Of a DNA stretch of 64,000 bases, positions 13,349 to 24,905 are shown piece by piece; positions within the stretch are counted from its first letter, which is position 1, and the number at the start of each line of letters is the position of its first letter. Source of the stretch: Maylandia zebra (lineage: Eukaryota > Chordata > Actinopteri > Cichliformes > Cichlidae); the NCBI RefSeq assembly GCF_041146795.1, contig NC_135175.1, positions 36,586,669 to 36,650,668 of the forward strand, read 5' to 3'. Position numbers and translations under genes: made by a program. The notes below the pieces were generated by a model. The model was not told the DNA's origin, ran no database searches, and worked only from the letters and a program-made list of their open reading frames with translations.

Positions 13349-13354
13349 TTTATT
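13349..13354 (-). terminator. probable dynein polyadenylation signal
   Basis: TTTATT on the + strand reads AATAAA on the - strand, about 450 bp past the dynein stop codon. The (ATT)n microsatellite lies between them, inside the presumed 3' UTR. Confidence 0.45.
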
Positions 13355-13497
13355 TTGAAACACTCAGGAAATGACAGATGGAAAGTTTTTTAATTAAAAA
13401 AATTATTATTTTATGCATTAAGTTCGACAATCACCAAAACTGTGATGATCCTCACATCAGCTTTACTGTGTGAGGTCACATACAAAATCATTAATGT

Positions 13498-13500
13498 TAC

Positions 13501-13586
<86 letters not shown>
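13498..13586. repeat. (ATT)n microsatellite
   Basis: About 29 units of ATT/TTA with one interruption, located in the presumed 3' UTR of the dynein gene. Confidence 0.93.
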
Positions 13587-13799
13587 GAGACTTGCAGGGA
13601 GAAGAGGTGGAAACATTTTGATTTTCATAAATTTAACAGACTAAAAACCTACAAACATGTTTGGTGCTGAAGAAAAATGGAAACTATCAGAACATCAGAA
13701 TAAAAAAGCTCAAACTGAAACTGTGGGGAGGTCTGAGTGAGACGCAGCAGAGCCCCACGGTCAGTGTCTGTCCGTGTCTGTGGAACAACAACGTTTGGA

Positions 13800-14818
13800 T
13801 CACTTGCAGTCGCAGAGCAGCGCGGCGCCTCGCAGCGTCCAGTGCTCGGGCGGCTGCACGCTCCTCAGCTGCAGGGAGAAGATGAAGTTCAGGTCGGTGC
13901 GTCGAGGCTTCTTGTAGACGGGACACGAGTACAGGCTGACCGCCCCCCCGCCGCCAGGGGGGCGCTTACTGTCGGCCGTGTTGGCTGAGCTGACGGCGAA
14001 GACGTGGACCACAGGGAGGGGGGTGAAGAGGACCTGAGGGGCCGAGACAAACTTATTATTACTGAGCAAAAACAAAAATACTTTGATTTCATTTAGTTCC
14101 TAAACTTTAGTTTAGATTTAGTTTCTGAATCATTTAATAATTCATAATTTTTCATTAGATGAATCTTTAAAAACTCTTAAAATGTTTTTATGTTAATTTA
14201 CAAAAAAATACAGAAACAGTAAAACGTTGGACTTTTGAACGCTGAAGTTTTTTAAAGCTTCAGTTTATTATTTTAATTTAAGTAAAAAAACACTGATTTT
14301 AAAAAGACAAACTTTGGGCGGAGCCTCAGCGAGTTTGGCGCCACGTCTGTCCCATCCCGCTCCATCCAGAAAGAGGCCATAGATATAGACTCCACCCACA
14401 TCTTCAGGGGGCGGAGCTGAGACGTCCTCCCTCATCATCTTGGTGACATCGTTGCTAAGGGTGACCGTGTCCAAGGCCCAGCCCCTGGACAGGTTGGAGC
14501 GTGTCGTCTCCTGGCGCATGGCGGTCAGGAAACCCTAAAGAAACAAAAAACATTCGGAAAGAAAACTGAAGAATTCCAAAACTCCAGATTTCCGGAACAA
14601 CGAACCAACCTGCGGGTTGAAGAAGCCGGTGAGCCAGAACTGGTTGGGCCGGCCGGCGCTGATCCACGCGCTGAGCTGCTGGTTCCTCTCCAGCAGCTCG
14701 CTGAACCAGAAGCCGAGCGTGGCCGACGGCCAGCTGAGCCTCAGCCACAGGCGCGGGATCCGAGCATCGAACATGCTGTCGAGGGCGTCGCGCAGGTCTT
14801 CAGACATGATGATGGTCC
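13800..14818 (-). CDS. dynein C-terminal domain, last three exons
   Basis: Exons 14818-14610, 14534-14313 and 14033-13800 encode [14 protein letters not shown], the [11 protein letters not shown] and [18 protein letters not shown] segments, [17 protein letters not shown] and the terminal [14 protein letters not shown]...[11 protein letters not shown]. Compared with the family I remember, there is a Gly/Pro-rich insertion (PPGGGG) before LYSCPVYKK and a Cys in the usual LLCD-I/V-K end. The residues are otherwise well kept, with no stops. Confidence 0.9.
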
Positions 14819-14859
14819 CTGCAACGGCGGAAGCACGAGTCAGATCGAGCGTCAGTGAA

Positions 14860-14914
<55 letters not shown>

Positions 14915-17900
14915 CTGACCATCGATGGCCAGTCTGAGGTCAGTGAGCGTGCTCCGTACGCTGCTGATGACACGCTGCATTCGGTCCAACTCCTGTCGGA
15001 GGAAGATGTTCATTGGCTGAAGAGGATCCATCTTCTGGAGTTGACCTTTGACCTTCAAAACACACAGAGGCATCATGTTTCTCCAGAGGACTCATGAACG
15101 TGTTCGTGTTTGATGGTTCAGAGATGCCAGATTCTGCTGATGATTTAAAGTCTGAATTCATCTAAAAGAATCAGACGCTGACAAATCTGCTGTCTGAAAT
15201 CTATTCACTCGTTTCCATCATTCACTGGGCGACGGTCGGGGTTAGCAGCCGGGCTCTAGAGTACAACCACACTGTGCTTTGTCATATTTATCTCTGCATT
15301 CTTTTTCACTTCCTGTCAAAGTTCAATAATGTTAGCTTAGCATAAACATTAGAGACAGGAAACAGCTACCCTGGCTCGGTCCAAACGTACCCAAAGCTGC
15401 TCACCTGCATCTCTGACACTCGTGTATTAGCACACTGTTTGTTTGAGCTGCACAGAGCTGCATGTGTTTCTTGAGCCTAACAAAGCTGCTTTGAACATGA
15501 GCACATTTTTGTTTTTAACTTGGCAGCTTGTTGCTTACACAGCAGCTCAGCTGTTTCCAGTATTCATGCTAAGCTAAGCTAGCTGACGGCTGATTGGTGG
15601 GATTGTGTTCTTCGTCGAGTTTTGGGTCGGCCGTTCGGTGCTAAACAAACACCTCATGTGGGATGTAGTCAGGTGGCAGCTTCTCCAGCATCTCATTGGC
15701 TAGTCTCTGCACGCTGGCCTCCCTGGTCTCCCCGGCCCCGCCTCCGGTGTCCTTCGGTTGGATGTTGATTATGGTGCTCAGCGTGTCATTCGCCAGGTTG
15801 GTCTGGTAGGTGATGTCAGCGTTGGGGTGGAGTCCAAACACCTGTAAACAGGAGAAATGTGACATGTGACTGGGCTAGTACTGCCTCAGTGTGGACGCGT
15901 CCCGTCTCTGAGCGTGCTCGGACCTCCGGTGAGTCGACCAGCGGCAGCCCCTCGATGTGCTGCAGGACCTCCTGGATGCTCTTGGCCTTGGCAGGGATGC
16001 TGTAGCCCTTAAAGAAGCAGAAAGCTTCACTGAAGGTGCTCTCACTGAACCAGACACTCGTGAACGTGTTGAGGAGCCGTTTGTCCAAGTCATCCGTCAC
16101 CCGACCGCCATACTGGACTTCACCTGGAGAGCAGACGTGAAGAAAGAGTCAGGAAGATTTCTGGAGACCTGGAGGGTTTGAGGTTTCTCTCATAATCTGA
16201 TGGATGAAACGTTACGGTGGAAAGAACAGAGCAGGTTTAAAGAGACTGACCGAGCATGTAGCGCAGACAGCTCCAGTTCACGCCTCTCTTCACGTCCAGG
16301 TTGTCCAGGTGGTTCTGCACAAACTGGATGCTGGAGGTAAAATCTGCCTGGTTGAACTCGTAGGGGATGTTCCAGCCGAGCGGACCGAACTTACGACGCT
16401 CCTGATGGGATAAAGAAGAAGAAGGAGAAATGATAACATCAGAATGATCTTACAGGAGCTGTTTTCCACAAAGAAACGGTGGATTTATGAATCTGATCGT
16501 GTGGGTGTTGGCAGATACCTGCACGGTGGTGTGGAGGAAGGCCACAGCGTACAGCAGAGGCTTCCACTGAGGCAGGTTGCTGATCTCTAGCTGGTCCTGA
16601 GTGACACCATTAAAAGTCCTCTTCAGACCGGCTTTCATGCCTGATGCCGACAGATAAAATAAAATAAGTGGGAAAGTGAAAGACAGCGAAGGATCAATAA
16701 AAATTCACGAGTTCATCAGGATCACGTCTCCTACCAAGAGGAGGTTCATTGGTGAACTTGATGGAGGACTGAAGGAAGGTGATGGGGAACCTGCTCACAA
16801 ACACAAACACAGTCAAGCAGCTCTGCTGGTTTAAGCTGAGACTAAATGTGCCGTAAAGTAAACCTGCAGAGGAGCCACCAGGACTTAAAGCAGGACCTCA
16901 GACCTCGTCATTGTTACCTGGGGTGCACGTCGGTCGTCAGCCACACTCGGAAATCTTTGTGCGCGCTCTCCGGCACGGCTGATGTGACCGTCTCCAGCAG
17001 CTCATCCAGGAAGTCCAGTCCCAGGTGGCAGTTCTGGAGGAGGAGCCAGCCGCCGTCCAGCATGCTGTTGGCCAATAGCCTGCGAGCGTGAACCTCTTGG
17101 CCCTGACCCATGGAGATGGGATGGCACGGCGCCCCCTGCAGCAAAAAAAATCAAATCTAGGCTTTAACAAAATAAATCAGTGTTTTTTCTTAATTTGCTT
17201 TTGCTCCTGTACTTTCAGCAATTTTTCTATAAATACACAAAAATTATTTCTGTATTTTCTTGTGTACCCCGGTCATCTGCACTCTTTAGGTTTAAAGTAA
17301 ATATCCGATCACTTGCTTAAATAGGATTTATGACTATATTATTCGTACTTAGTATTAATTATTTCGGTAGTTTCCGATGTTTTTCCTTTTTATTACATCA
17401 TCGTTCACCTCCGCCCTTTCACCACTCGCCCTCACCTTATTCTTGGCTAATCTCTCGATGTTCTCAGTCGGGTCGGAGCCCATCGACAGCAGACACACCA
17501 TCGGTGTTTGGTTGTTGCTCTCTGCCAACATGGCGTCCAAGTCCAGGACCGTGCCTTCGGCGTACTGTTGGCCCAGAGAATCTGAGATGTAGCGCCGCGC
17601 CTGCAACCATCAGCTGTTAGCCTCCACATTAACCAGTCTGCTCTGTCAGATCAAATCAGCAGTCAGACCTGAGCGATGGTCCGGTCGGGGCACCAGCTCC
17701 GGATGAGCAGAAGCTTCCGGAAGGTGTCGAGCTTCTCCTCGTAGCCATCGGGCAGCGGGGCGTCTTCTGGCGCTGGATGGTCGAACCACGCTTTCCAGGC
17801 GCGCTCGTTCTGGTTCACCTGGTTCAGAATCTGGAAGAACGCAGGCAGGCTGGACAGCTGCACCAGGTTCAGCCAGGTCTGGTCCAGGATCCAGCGCCGT

Positions 17901-20900
17901 GGCTTCGATTCTACAGAGTTCAGGTCCAGAGAGGCTCCACCTACACCGAGAGAGAAACCACTTTCACTCTCAAAGGACTCTGGAGGATGCAGGAGAAGAA
18001 AGGAGGAGGAGAAGGTAACCTTTGATGAAGGTGAGCACCTCCACGTGCGAGATGATTCGGGCCTGCAGGTCGATCTTTAGAGCCAACAGCAGAGTGAAGA
18101 GCAGCTTGTGTTCCTCGTACAGACCTCTGGCTGTGTAACGGTACACCTGAGGGACAGACAAACATCCTGAACCTCCACTCGAGTCCACGTTACAGGAAAG
18201 AAAGGACAGCCCTGAGGTGTGCGCTGATGAGGAGCACCTGGTAGGTGAGGAAGCTGATGATGTTGCTAATGCGTTTGGAGGTGACCTGCGACCTGGCCGA
18301 GTTCTGCATGGACGAATCAAAAAGCCCGAGAAACTGCCGCAGCGACGTCTGGTACATGACGTTCACCAGCGACATCTCCACAATCAGGAAGTAGAGGATG
18401 CTCCCCCTGGTGGCCACTGGCCGGTACTCCTCCCTGGCCTGGTTAATCTTCACCTCTGTCTCCGCGGCAACCGTCAGCTTCTCACTTACCTGGAAGATAA
18501 AAGGACTCGCTGACTTAGCGGCTCCCAAACTTTTTTTACCACCACCCCCAAACACCTCCTCCAACCACACACACATATTTAGTTTTCAAACTCCATCGCA
18601 GTTTATTTCACACCACAAACATTTAGTAAATAATTAAACAAATAACAGTAAACTGTAATAACAACAACAATAATATAAGTACTAACTCTTTTACGCCACA
18701 CTTACACGGGTAATTTTGAAAACGCAGCTGTTTCTATGTGTTTGGGGCTTTCGTCCACACGTAAACGGCGTTTCGAATCACCGAAAACTGAGATTTTTAA
18801 AAATCCTGTCAGGATGGAGATTTTTGAAAACTCAGTTTTTGCGTTTACGTGTGGACGAGGAATACGGAGTTCGTCACGCAACGTCAAAAGTATGTGCTTT
18901 TTTTTCACATCACGCTGTGCGTCACGTTATTGTTTATATGAGATGAACTGCAGAATGGCAGATAGAGACAAAATACTGTTAATCTGACTGTCTGCAGGTT
19001 TTACACGCTTACATACACGCAGTTACTGTCCCTCCGTTTACAAAGGCAGAGGCGTCACGCTGTGATTATTTTACATGTAGTTGTTTTTTCCTGTGTAATA
19101 ATATTCAACATTGCTGTCAATACATTTTTCAAAAAATGCCTCTCTGTGCAAAATTTAAAAACATAAACAGCTGTGAGATCCTGTTTGTCTGTGATTTGAA
19201 CCGAGGGAACAAATCGTGGCAGGATCAGCCTGATGTTATTTGTATCTCACTGTAACTTTACTGTATAAAGAGCAAACATCTCCAACATGTCAGGAGCAGT
19301 TAGTCATTACAACAAGTGTTTGTAAAGTAAAACGTGTTTGTGAACTAAAAATCAAGAATGTGGGATACTGTTTGTCCGTGATTTGAAGAGCCCAGCGCTG
19401 ATCCCGCTTTTTAAAAAAAATTTATTTATTTTATTTATAAAATTTATTTTATTTTATTCATACTGTGCCCCCCACCCCCCGCAAGGGCTCTGCGCCTCCC
19501 CTAGGGGGCGCCCCCCCCCCATTTTGTGACCCTTACAGCGGATTTATTCTTCACATTCCAGCTGCAGACTTTTATCCTTGGACGTTAATAGAGTGCAGCT
19601 GATGATTTTTAAATGTTTTCCTCGATGAACATTACAAACATGCATCAGACAATAACTTTTATCCCGTCTTCCTTCTCTCACCCCAACCGGTCGCAGCAGA
19701 TGGCCACGCCCCTCCCTGAGCCTGGTTCTGCTGGAGGTTTCTTCCTGTTAAAAGGGAGTTTTTCCTTCCCACTGTCGCCAAAGTGCTGCTCATAAGGGGT
19801 CATATGATTGTTGGGTTTTTCTCTGTATCTATGAAGCGCCTTGAGGTGACTTTTGTTGTGATTTGGCGCTATATAAATAAAATTGAATTGAATTGAATTG
19901 AATTGAATTAAGGAGACGCAGTGAAGGAGCAGCTGGTACCTCCTGAGCGGTGATCTTGGTGACGCTCAGCACCTCGATCAGAGACTGGTCCTCCACCAGC
20001 GAGCCCTGTGTGCTGGTGAGCCTGAACAGCAGGCTGTCCTCCAGCTCCTGCATCTTCCTCTTGTTGGACGTCACCTCCTCCAGGAGCTTCACTCGCTCTG
20101 CCTCCATCTCCTTCATCAGAACACGGGAATCATTTCAAAATGAGGGCAGACATATTTAATCCACCTTCAGTTCAGTGCACAGAAACTTTATCTTTGTTCG
20201 TGGCCTGTTTGGCCTCCGCTGAGATGTTGGACGGACACGTGGGTTCAGACGTTCCCACCAACATAAAGCAGACAGCATGAGTGTGTGGTGTAAAACATCT
20301 TAATGTGGACGTGCCGAGCGCTACAATGGCCTTCAAACATACCGTAGGAAATGTAACTAGCTAACTCATTAACTACGTCACTGATTGGATAACTGGCGGG
20401 TGGAGTGACCTGCTTCTCCAGCAGGATGACCCGTCCCAGCAGCTGGTCCTCCAGGCCTCTCTGAGTGACGGTGAAGTCCACCACGGCCGTCCTGGCGCTG
20501 ACCTCAGGGCTGTATGCTGGGTTGGCCATCTTGGTGGTAATGTAGAGCGTGAAGCCCTTCATTACATCCACCTCCTTGTCTCCAATCTTCACCTGCAGGA
20601 GGAGGAGAAACATCCGTTACTGTGTCTTCTTCCTCGTTTAGCCTCCGGTCCAGATCAGCTGTTTTACCTTGTAAGTGGAGCCAGACTTGATGTAGTTTTT
20701 GTCCAGTATGTTGTCCAGGACGGGGTCCAGTTCCTCACCAACGTCCTCCAGCAGCAGGGGGCGCCCAAGAGACAGGCTGTCCTCCAGGTGGGAACGGAAG
20801 TATTTGTGGTTCAAAGACGTCACCTGAGCCACAGAAGAAGAAAATCACGAACAGTCAGCGAAGCGCTCGGACTTTGAGTCACGTGCTGACGCTCTCACCT

Positions 20901-22294
20901 GCAGCTGCTGGTCTCGCTCTCTGTTCTGGATCCAGGTCTTGCCCTGGCCCTGGGGGTCTATCAGCAGCGGGTAGCGGGACGCCTTCGTCACCACGATGCC
21001 GTTCTGGATGGACAGGTCGTCGCTGGGTAAACCCTGCAGGTTCCACTCGCTCACTGTGGCGTTGTCCACCAGCAGACCAATCACGTTCAGCTCCTGCAGG
21101 AGAAACGGAGTTACATCATCAGCAGGTCAGAACGAGCTCGTTCAGCAGGGTTTGGTTCCTCGTGTTTAAGAACCAACAGAAACAAGGCGGCTGTGATGTG
21201 TTTCATCATCTAACCAATAATATGGCTGCTTTGTCTGAGCTGCAGGTATCTGTGTCTCTGGGACACACTCCTACTGTCTGTGGATTCTCTGTATAAACGT
21301 TCAGCTGTGACATCTTACGGGACTGAAGGGGAGGAGCTTCTCCTCCATCTCTTTCCTCCACAGCGTCAGCAGCAGGCTGCGGTACTCCTGGTTAAAGGGG
21401 CCGGCGTAGGACAGGAAGCCTGTGGCCAGAAGGACGTCCCCCACCAGGTGTTTGATCTGAGTCTGAAACCCCGCGCTGCTGTCGGTCCAACGGACCTGAG
21501 GCACAACAAGACGAGGTGTGAGATGAAGGAACGATGGACCAATGAACCGTTAGATGGATGGAAGGTAGAAGCTGACCTTTTCTCCTCCCAGGCCGTCGAT
21601 CAGAGCGCGAGCGTTGGCCATCTTCCGGCGGCAGGCCTGGGCGTCATCCTCCAGGTCCTGCTTCTCCTTCATGGCAGCGTCGTAAAGCGCCTGAAGGTCC
21701 AGATCAGACACATTTACCAAACTTTAAACATAATAATCGATTAAAATGTTATCAGTGCAAAAAGAAGAGAGAGTACCAAATGAGTGGAGACGAAAAACTA
21801 AAGTGTCCAAACGAGTCAGCGAGTTTCACAAAGACAGATTTAACTGATAGCAAACTGCTGAACTACAGATGGTCATGATTCTCAGAAGGTTCAATACTCA
21901 ATAAACCATAAAATCAACAAACCAGTGACCACGAAGTTTGTATTTTCCCTCATTTCTTGTTACGGCTGCTGTTTAACCACCAAAACAGAGGAAGGCTGAA
22001 ATGCTGCTGTGCACAGAAACTCTACAAGACTTTGAACCCAAATAAAACTGAAGAGAGTCGAAAACCTGCAGTGACAGTGAAACAGGAAACTGCCTCATGA
22101 TTAGAGATTTGACTGACTTCAGTTCAGTCTTTATTAAAGACGACAGTCTGAGAGCGGGAACACAAACACACTTTACCTGCACCGCGTCCAGCTCCAGCTG
22201 TTTAGCATCCAGCTGTTCCTGAGCCTTAGTGAGTTCAGCCTGAGCCACCAGCAGACGGGCCTCCTGCATGGCCAGGTTAGCCTGCGCACGCACG

Positions 22295-22361
<67 letters not shown>

Positions 22362-22590
22362 TAATGAGCGCCTGTGTCAGGCTGGCTCCTGCTCTCATGG
22401 ATACTGACAGCTCTGCGTTCACCTTCAGAGGAAGAACCTCCTTGTTGATGCTGAAGAAGTCGACCATGGCCTGAGTCCAGGAGCAGAGCCCCGCCACGTT
22501 CCCACAGATCCTCTTGGCCGTCTCCATGTTGTAGTCGTCCATGTGGAGGTAAGGAGCGAGCAGCTCCACCACCTCCTCTGTGATGGAGTC
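13800..22590 (-). CDS. dnah5: axonemal outer-arm dynein heavy chain, DNAH5-type, C-terminal 22 exons (5' part missing)
   Basis: Exons in coding order: 22590-22423, 22281-22177, 21690-21577, 21495-21319, 21093-20899, 20823-20668, 20592-20410, 20110-19940, 18489-18238, 18146-18020, 17940-17669, 17600-17436, 17135-16918, 16790-16735, 16640-16519, 16401-16251, 16123-15924, 15841-15653, 15052-14920, 14818-14610, 14534-14313, 14033-13800. Every junction is GT-AG and the phases join into 1272 codons plus TGA. Content: stalk end ([20 protein letters not shown]), second stalk coiled coil, AAA5 ([17 protein letters not shown]), AAA6 ([28 protein letters not shown]) and the C-terminal domain ending LLCDCK. 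The product is the motor of the ciliary outer dynein arm. [17 protein letters not shown] and the [12 protein letters not shown] end fit DNAH5 better than DNAH8; a teleost dnah5-like paralogue is possible. A full protein is about 4600 aa. No upstream exon is seen between 22590 and 64000, so the gene is either cut short or has a very long intron holding the NLR gene. Confidence 0.92.
14863..14914. repeat. (TG)n microsatellite in a 99-bp dynein intron
   Basis: About 25 TG units fill half of the intron between the exons ending at 14920 and starting at 14818. In the sense direction it is a (CA)n run starting five bases after the GTCAG donor core. Confidence 0.9.
16918..17600 (-). CDS. dynein AAA6 core exons
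   Basis: Exons 17600-17436 and 17135-16918 encode [28 protein letters not shown] and [19 protein letters not shown], the conserved core of dynein AAA6. This ring module does not hydrolyse ATP and passes movement between the stalk side and the linker. Confidence 0.88.
18505..19560. mobile_element. degenerate DNA-transposon-like insertion with inner fold-back
   Basis: This intron segment between dynein exons 19940 and 18489 starts with GCGGCTCCCAAACTTTTTTT and ends with a CCCCCCATTTTGTGACCC-type sequence. These resemble the ends of degenerate hAT-like elements. A large imperfect inverted repeat sits inside at about 18745-18862. There is no transposase frame. The class is uncertain. Confidence 0.4.
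18745..18862. repeat. imperfect inverted repeat (fold-back MITE)
   Basis: TCGTCCACACGTAAACG near the left side is matched by CGTTTACGTGTGGACGA on the right. AAAACTGAGATTTTTAAAAA faces GAGATTTTTGAAAACTCAGT in the centre. The arms could pair over most of about 118 bp. It looks like a teleost fold-back MITE inside the dynein intron. Confidence 0.65.
19640..19910 (+). mobile_element. L2-like LINE 3' tail
   Basis: The segment contains GAGCCTGGTTCTGCTGGAGG, AAAGGGAGTTTTTCCTTCCC and TTTGGCGCTATATAAATAAA, and ends in (ATTGA)n. This is the 3' UTR of the L2 family seen in other copies here, in the opposite orientation to the dynein gene. It ends only about 30 bp from the splice donor of the exon at 19940-20110. 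Confidence 0.8.
22177..22590 (-). CDS. dynein stalk end and second coiled-coil exons (first exons visible)
   Basis: Exon 22590-22423 encodes [28 protein letters not shown] and [12 protein letters not shown], the segment linking the microtubule-binding tip to the returning stalk helix. Exon 22281-22177 continues with [17 protein letters not shown], the coiled coil CC2. The acceptor of the first exon is CTGCAG, in phase 0. The exon that should precede it (microtubule-binding domain) is not found. Confidence 0.88.
22285..22361. repeat. (CA)n microsatellite next to a dynein splice acceptor
   Basis: About 30 CA units plus GCAC units. In the sense direction this is a (TG)n(CGTG)n run leading straight into the CGCAG acceptor of exon 22281-22177. 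Confidence 0.92.
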
Positions 22591-22759
22591 CTGCAGCACC
22601 GAGACGTCAAACATCACCTCAGTTCATGCGTTCATGAAATCTGCTCTCAGTGCAGATCTACCAACTTAGAATCATTTTACTGCAGCGGGATGTCTGTTTG
22701 GCTTCTTGCTGCATTTCCTGTCTTTATGTTTTATCACAATCATGTCAAAGTAAACAGAA

Positions 22760-24905
22760 TTCAATTCAATTCAATTCAATTTTATTTATATAGCGCCAAA
22801 TCACAACATAAGTCGCCTGAAGGCGCTTCATACATACAGAGAAAAACCCAACAATCATATGACCTCCTATGAGCAAGCACTTTGGCAACAGTGGGAAGGA
22901 AAAACTCCCTTTTAACAGGAAGAAACCTCCAGCAGAACCAGGCTCAGGGAGGGGCGGGGCCATCTGCTGCGACCGGTTGGGGTGAGAGAAGGAAGACAGG
23001 ATAAAGACATGCTGTGGAAGAGAGACAGAGGTTAATAACAGATATGATTCAATGCAGAGAGGTCTGTTAACACATAGTGAGTGAGAAAGGTGACTGGAAA
23101 GGAAAAACTCAATGCATCATGGGAATCCCCCGGCAGCTTACGTCTATTGCAGCATAACTAAGGGAGGATTCAGGGTCACCTGGTCCAGCCCTAGCTATAT
23201 GCTTTAGCAAAAAGGAAAGTTTGAAGCCTAATCTTGAAAGTAGAGATAGTGTCTGTCTCCCGAATCCAAACTGGAAGCTGGTTCCACAGAAGAGGGGCCT
23301 GAAAACTGAAGGCTCTGCCTCCCATTCTACTTTTAAATACTCTAGGAACAACAAGTAGGCCTGCAGAGCGAGAGCGGAGCGCTCTAATAGGGTGATATGG
23401 TACTACAAGGTCATTAAGATAAGATGGGGCCTGATTATTTAAGACCTTGTATGTGAGGAGCAGGATTTTGAATTCAATTCTGGATTTAACAGGAAGCCAA
23501 AACAGGAGAAATCTGCTCTCTCTTTCTAGTCCCTGTCAGGACTCTTGCTGCAGCATTTTGGATTAGCTGAAGGCTTTTCAGCGAGTTTTTTAGGACATCC
23601 TGATAATAATGAATTGCAGTCGTCCAGCCTGGAAGTAATAAATGCATGAACTAGTTTTTCAGCGTCACTCTGAGACAGGATATTTCTAACTTTAGAGATG
23701 TTGCACAAATGGAAGAACGCAGTCTTACATATTTGTTTAATATGTGCTTTGAAGGACATGTCCTGGTCAAAAATGACTCCAAGGTTCCTCACCGCGTTAC
23801 TGGAGGCCAAGGTAATGCCATCCAGAGTAAGAATCTGCTTAGATACCATATTTGTAAGATTTTCAGGGCCGAGTACAATAACCTCAGTTTGATCTGAATT
23901 AAGAAGCAGAAAGTTAGCGGCCATCCAGGTCTTTATGTCTTTAAGACATTCCTGCAGTTTAACTCATTGGTGTGTGTTATCTGGCTTCATGGACAGATAG
24001 AGCTGGGTGTCATCTGCATAGCAGTGTAAATGTATGCTATGTCTTCTAATGATGCTGCCTAAGGGAAGCATGTATAATGTAAACAGAATTGGTCCTAGCA
24101 CTGAACCCTGTGGAACTCCATAATTAACCTCAGTGTGTGAAGAGGACTCTCCATTTACATGCACAAATTGGAGTCTATTAGATAGATATGATACAAACCA
24201 CTGCAGCGCAGTACCTGTAATACCTACAGCATGTTCTAATCGCTCTAATAGGATATTATGGTCGACAGTATCGAATGCTGCACTGAGGTCTAGCAGGACA
24301 AGCACAGAGATGAGTCCACTGTCAGAGGCCATAAGAAGATCATTTGTAACCTTCACTAAAGCTGTTTCTGTGCTGTGATGAGCTCTGAAACCTGACTGAA
24401 ACTCTTCAAATAAGCCTCTGCAGATGATCTGTTAGCTGTTTGACAACTACTCTTTCAAGGATTTTTGATATGAAAGGAAGGTTGGAGATTGGCCTATAAT
24501 TAGCTAAGACTGCTGGGTCTAGAGATGCGTTTTGAGTAAAGGTTTAACTACAGCCAGCTTGAAGGCCTGTGGTACATAGCTGATCATTAGAGATAGGTTG
24601 ATCATATTTAAGATCGAAGAATTAATTAATGGCAGGACTTCTTTGAGCAGTTTTGTAGGAATGGGGTCTAAAAGACACGTTGAAGGTTTGGAGGAAGTAA
24701 TTATTGAAGTTAACTCAGAAAGATCAATTAGAGAAAAAGAGTCTAACTTAACATCAATGGTACTAAGAGTAGCTGTAGATAATATTACATCTGTGGGATG
24801 ATTATTGGTAATTTTTTCTCTAATGATAAAAATGTTATTTGTGAAGAAGTTCATGAAGTCATTACTAGTTAACGTTAAAGGGATGGTTGGCTCATCATTA
24901 AATTC
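22760..24905 (-). mobile_element. L2-type LINE, 5'-truncated, copy 1
   Basis: On the - strand the element reads from a reverse transcriptase region ([67 protein letters not shown]) to a long 3' UTR. It ends with GGCGCTATATAAATAAAATT and an (ATTGA)n tail at 22760-22790. The RT is broken by stops and frame changes, so it is dead. It begins about 170 bp upstream of the first visible dynein exon. It is almost identical to the copy at 42313-44255. Confidence 0.88.

Noticed and set aside
13470..13670. Poly-leucine open frame
   Set aside because: Translation of the (ATT)n microsatellite.
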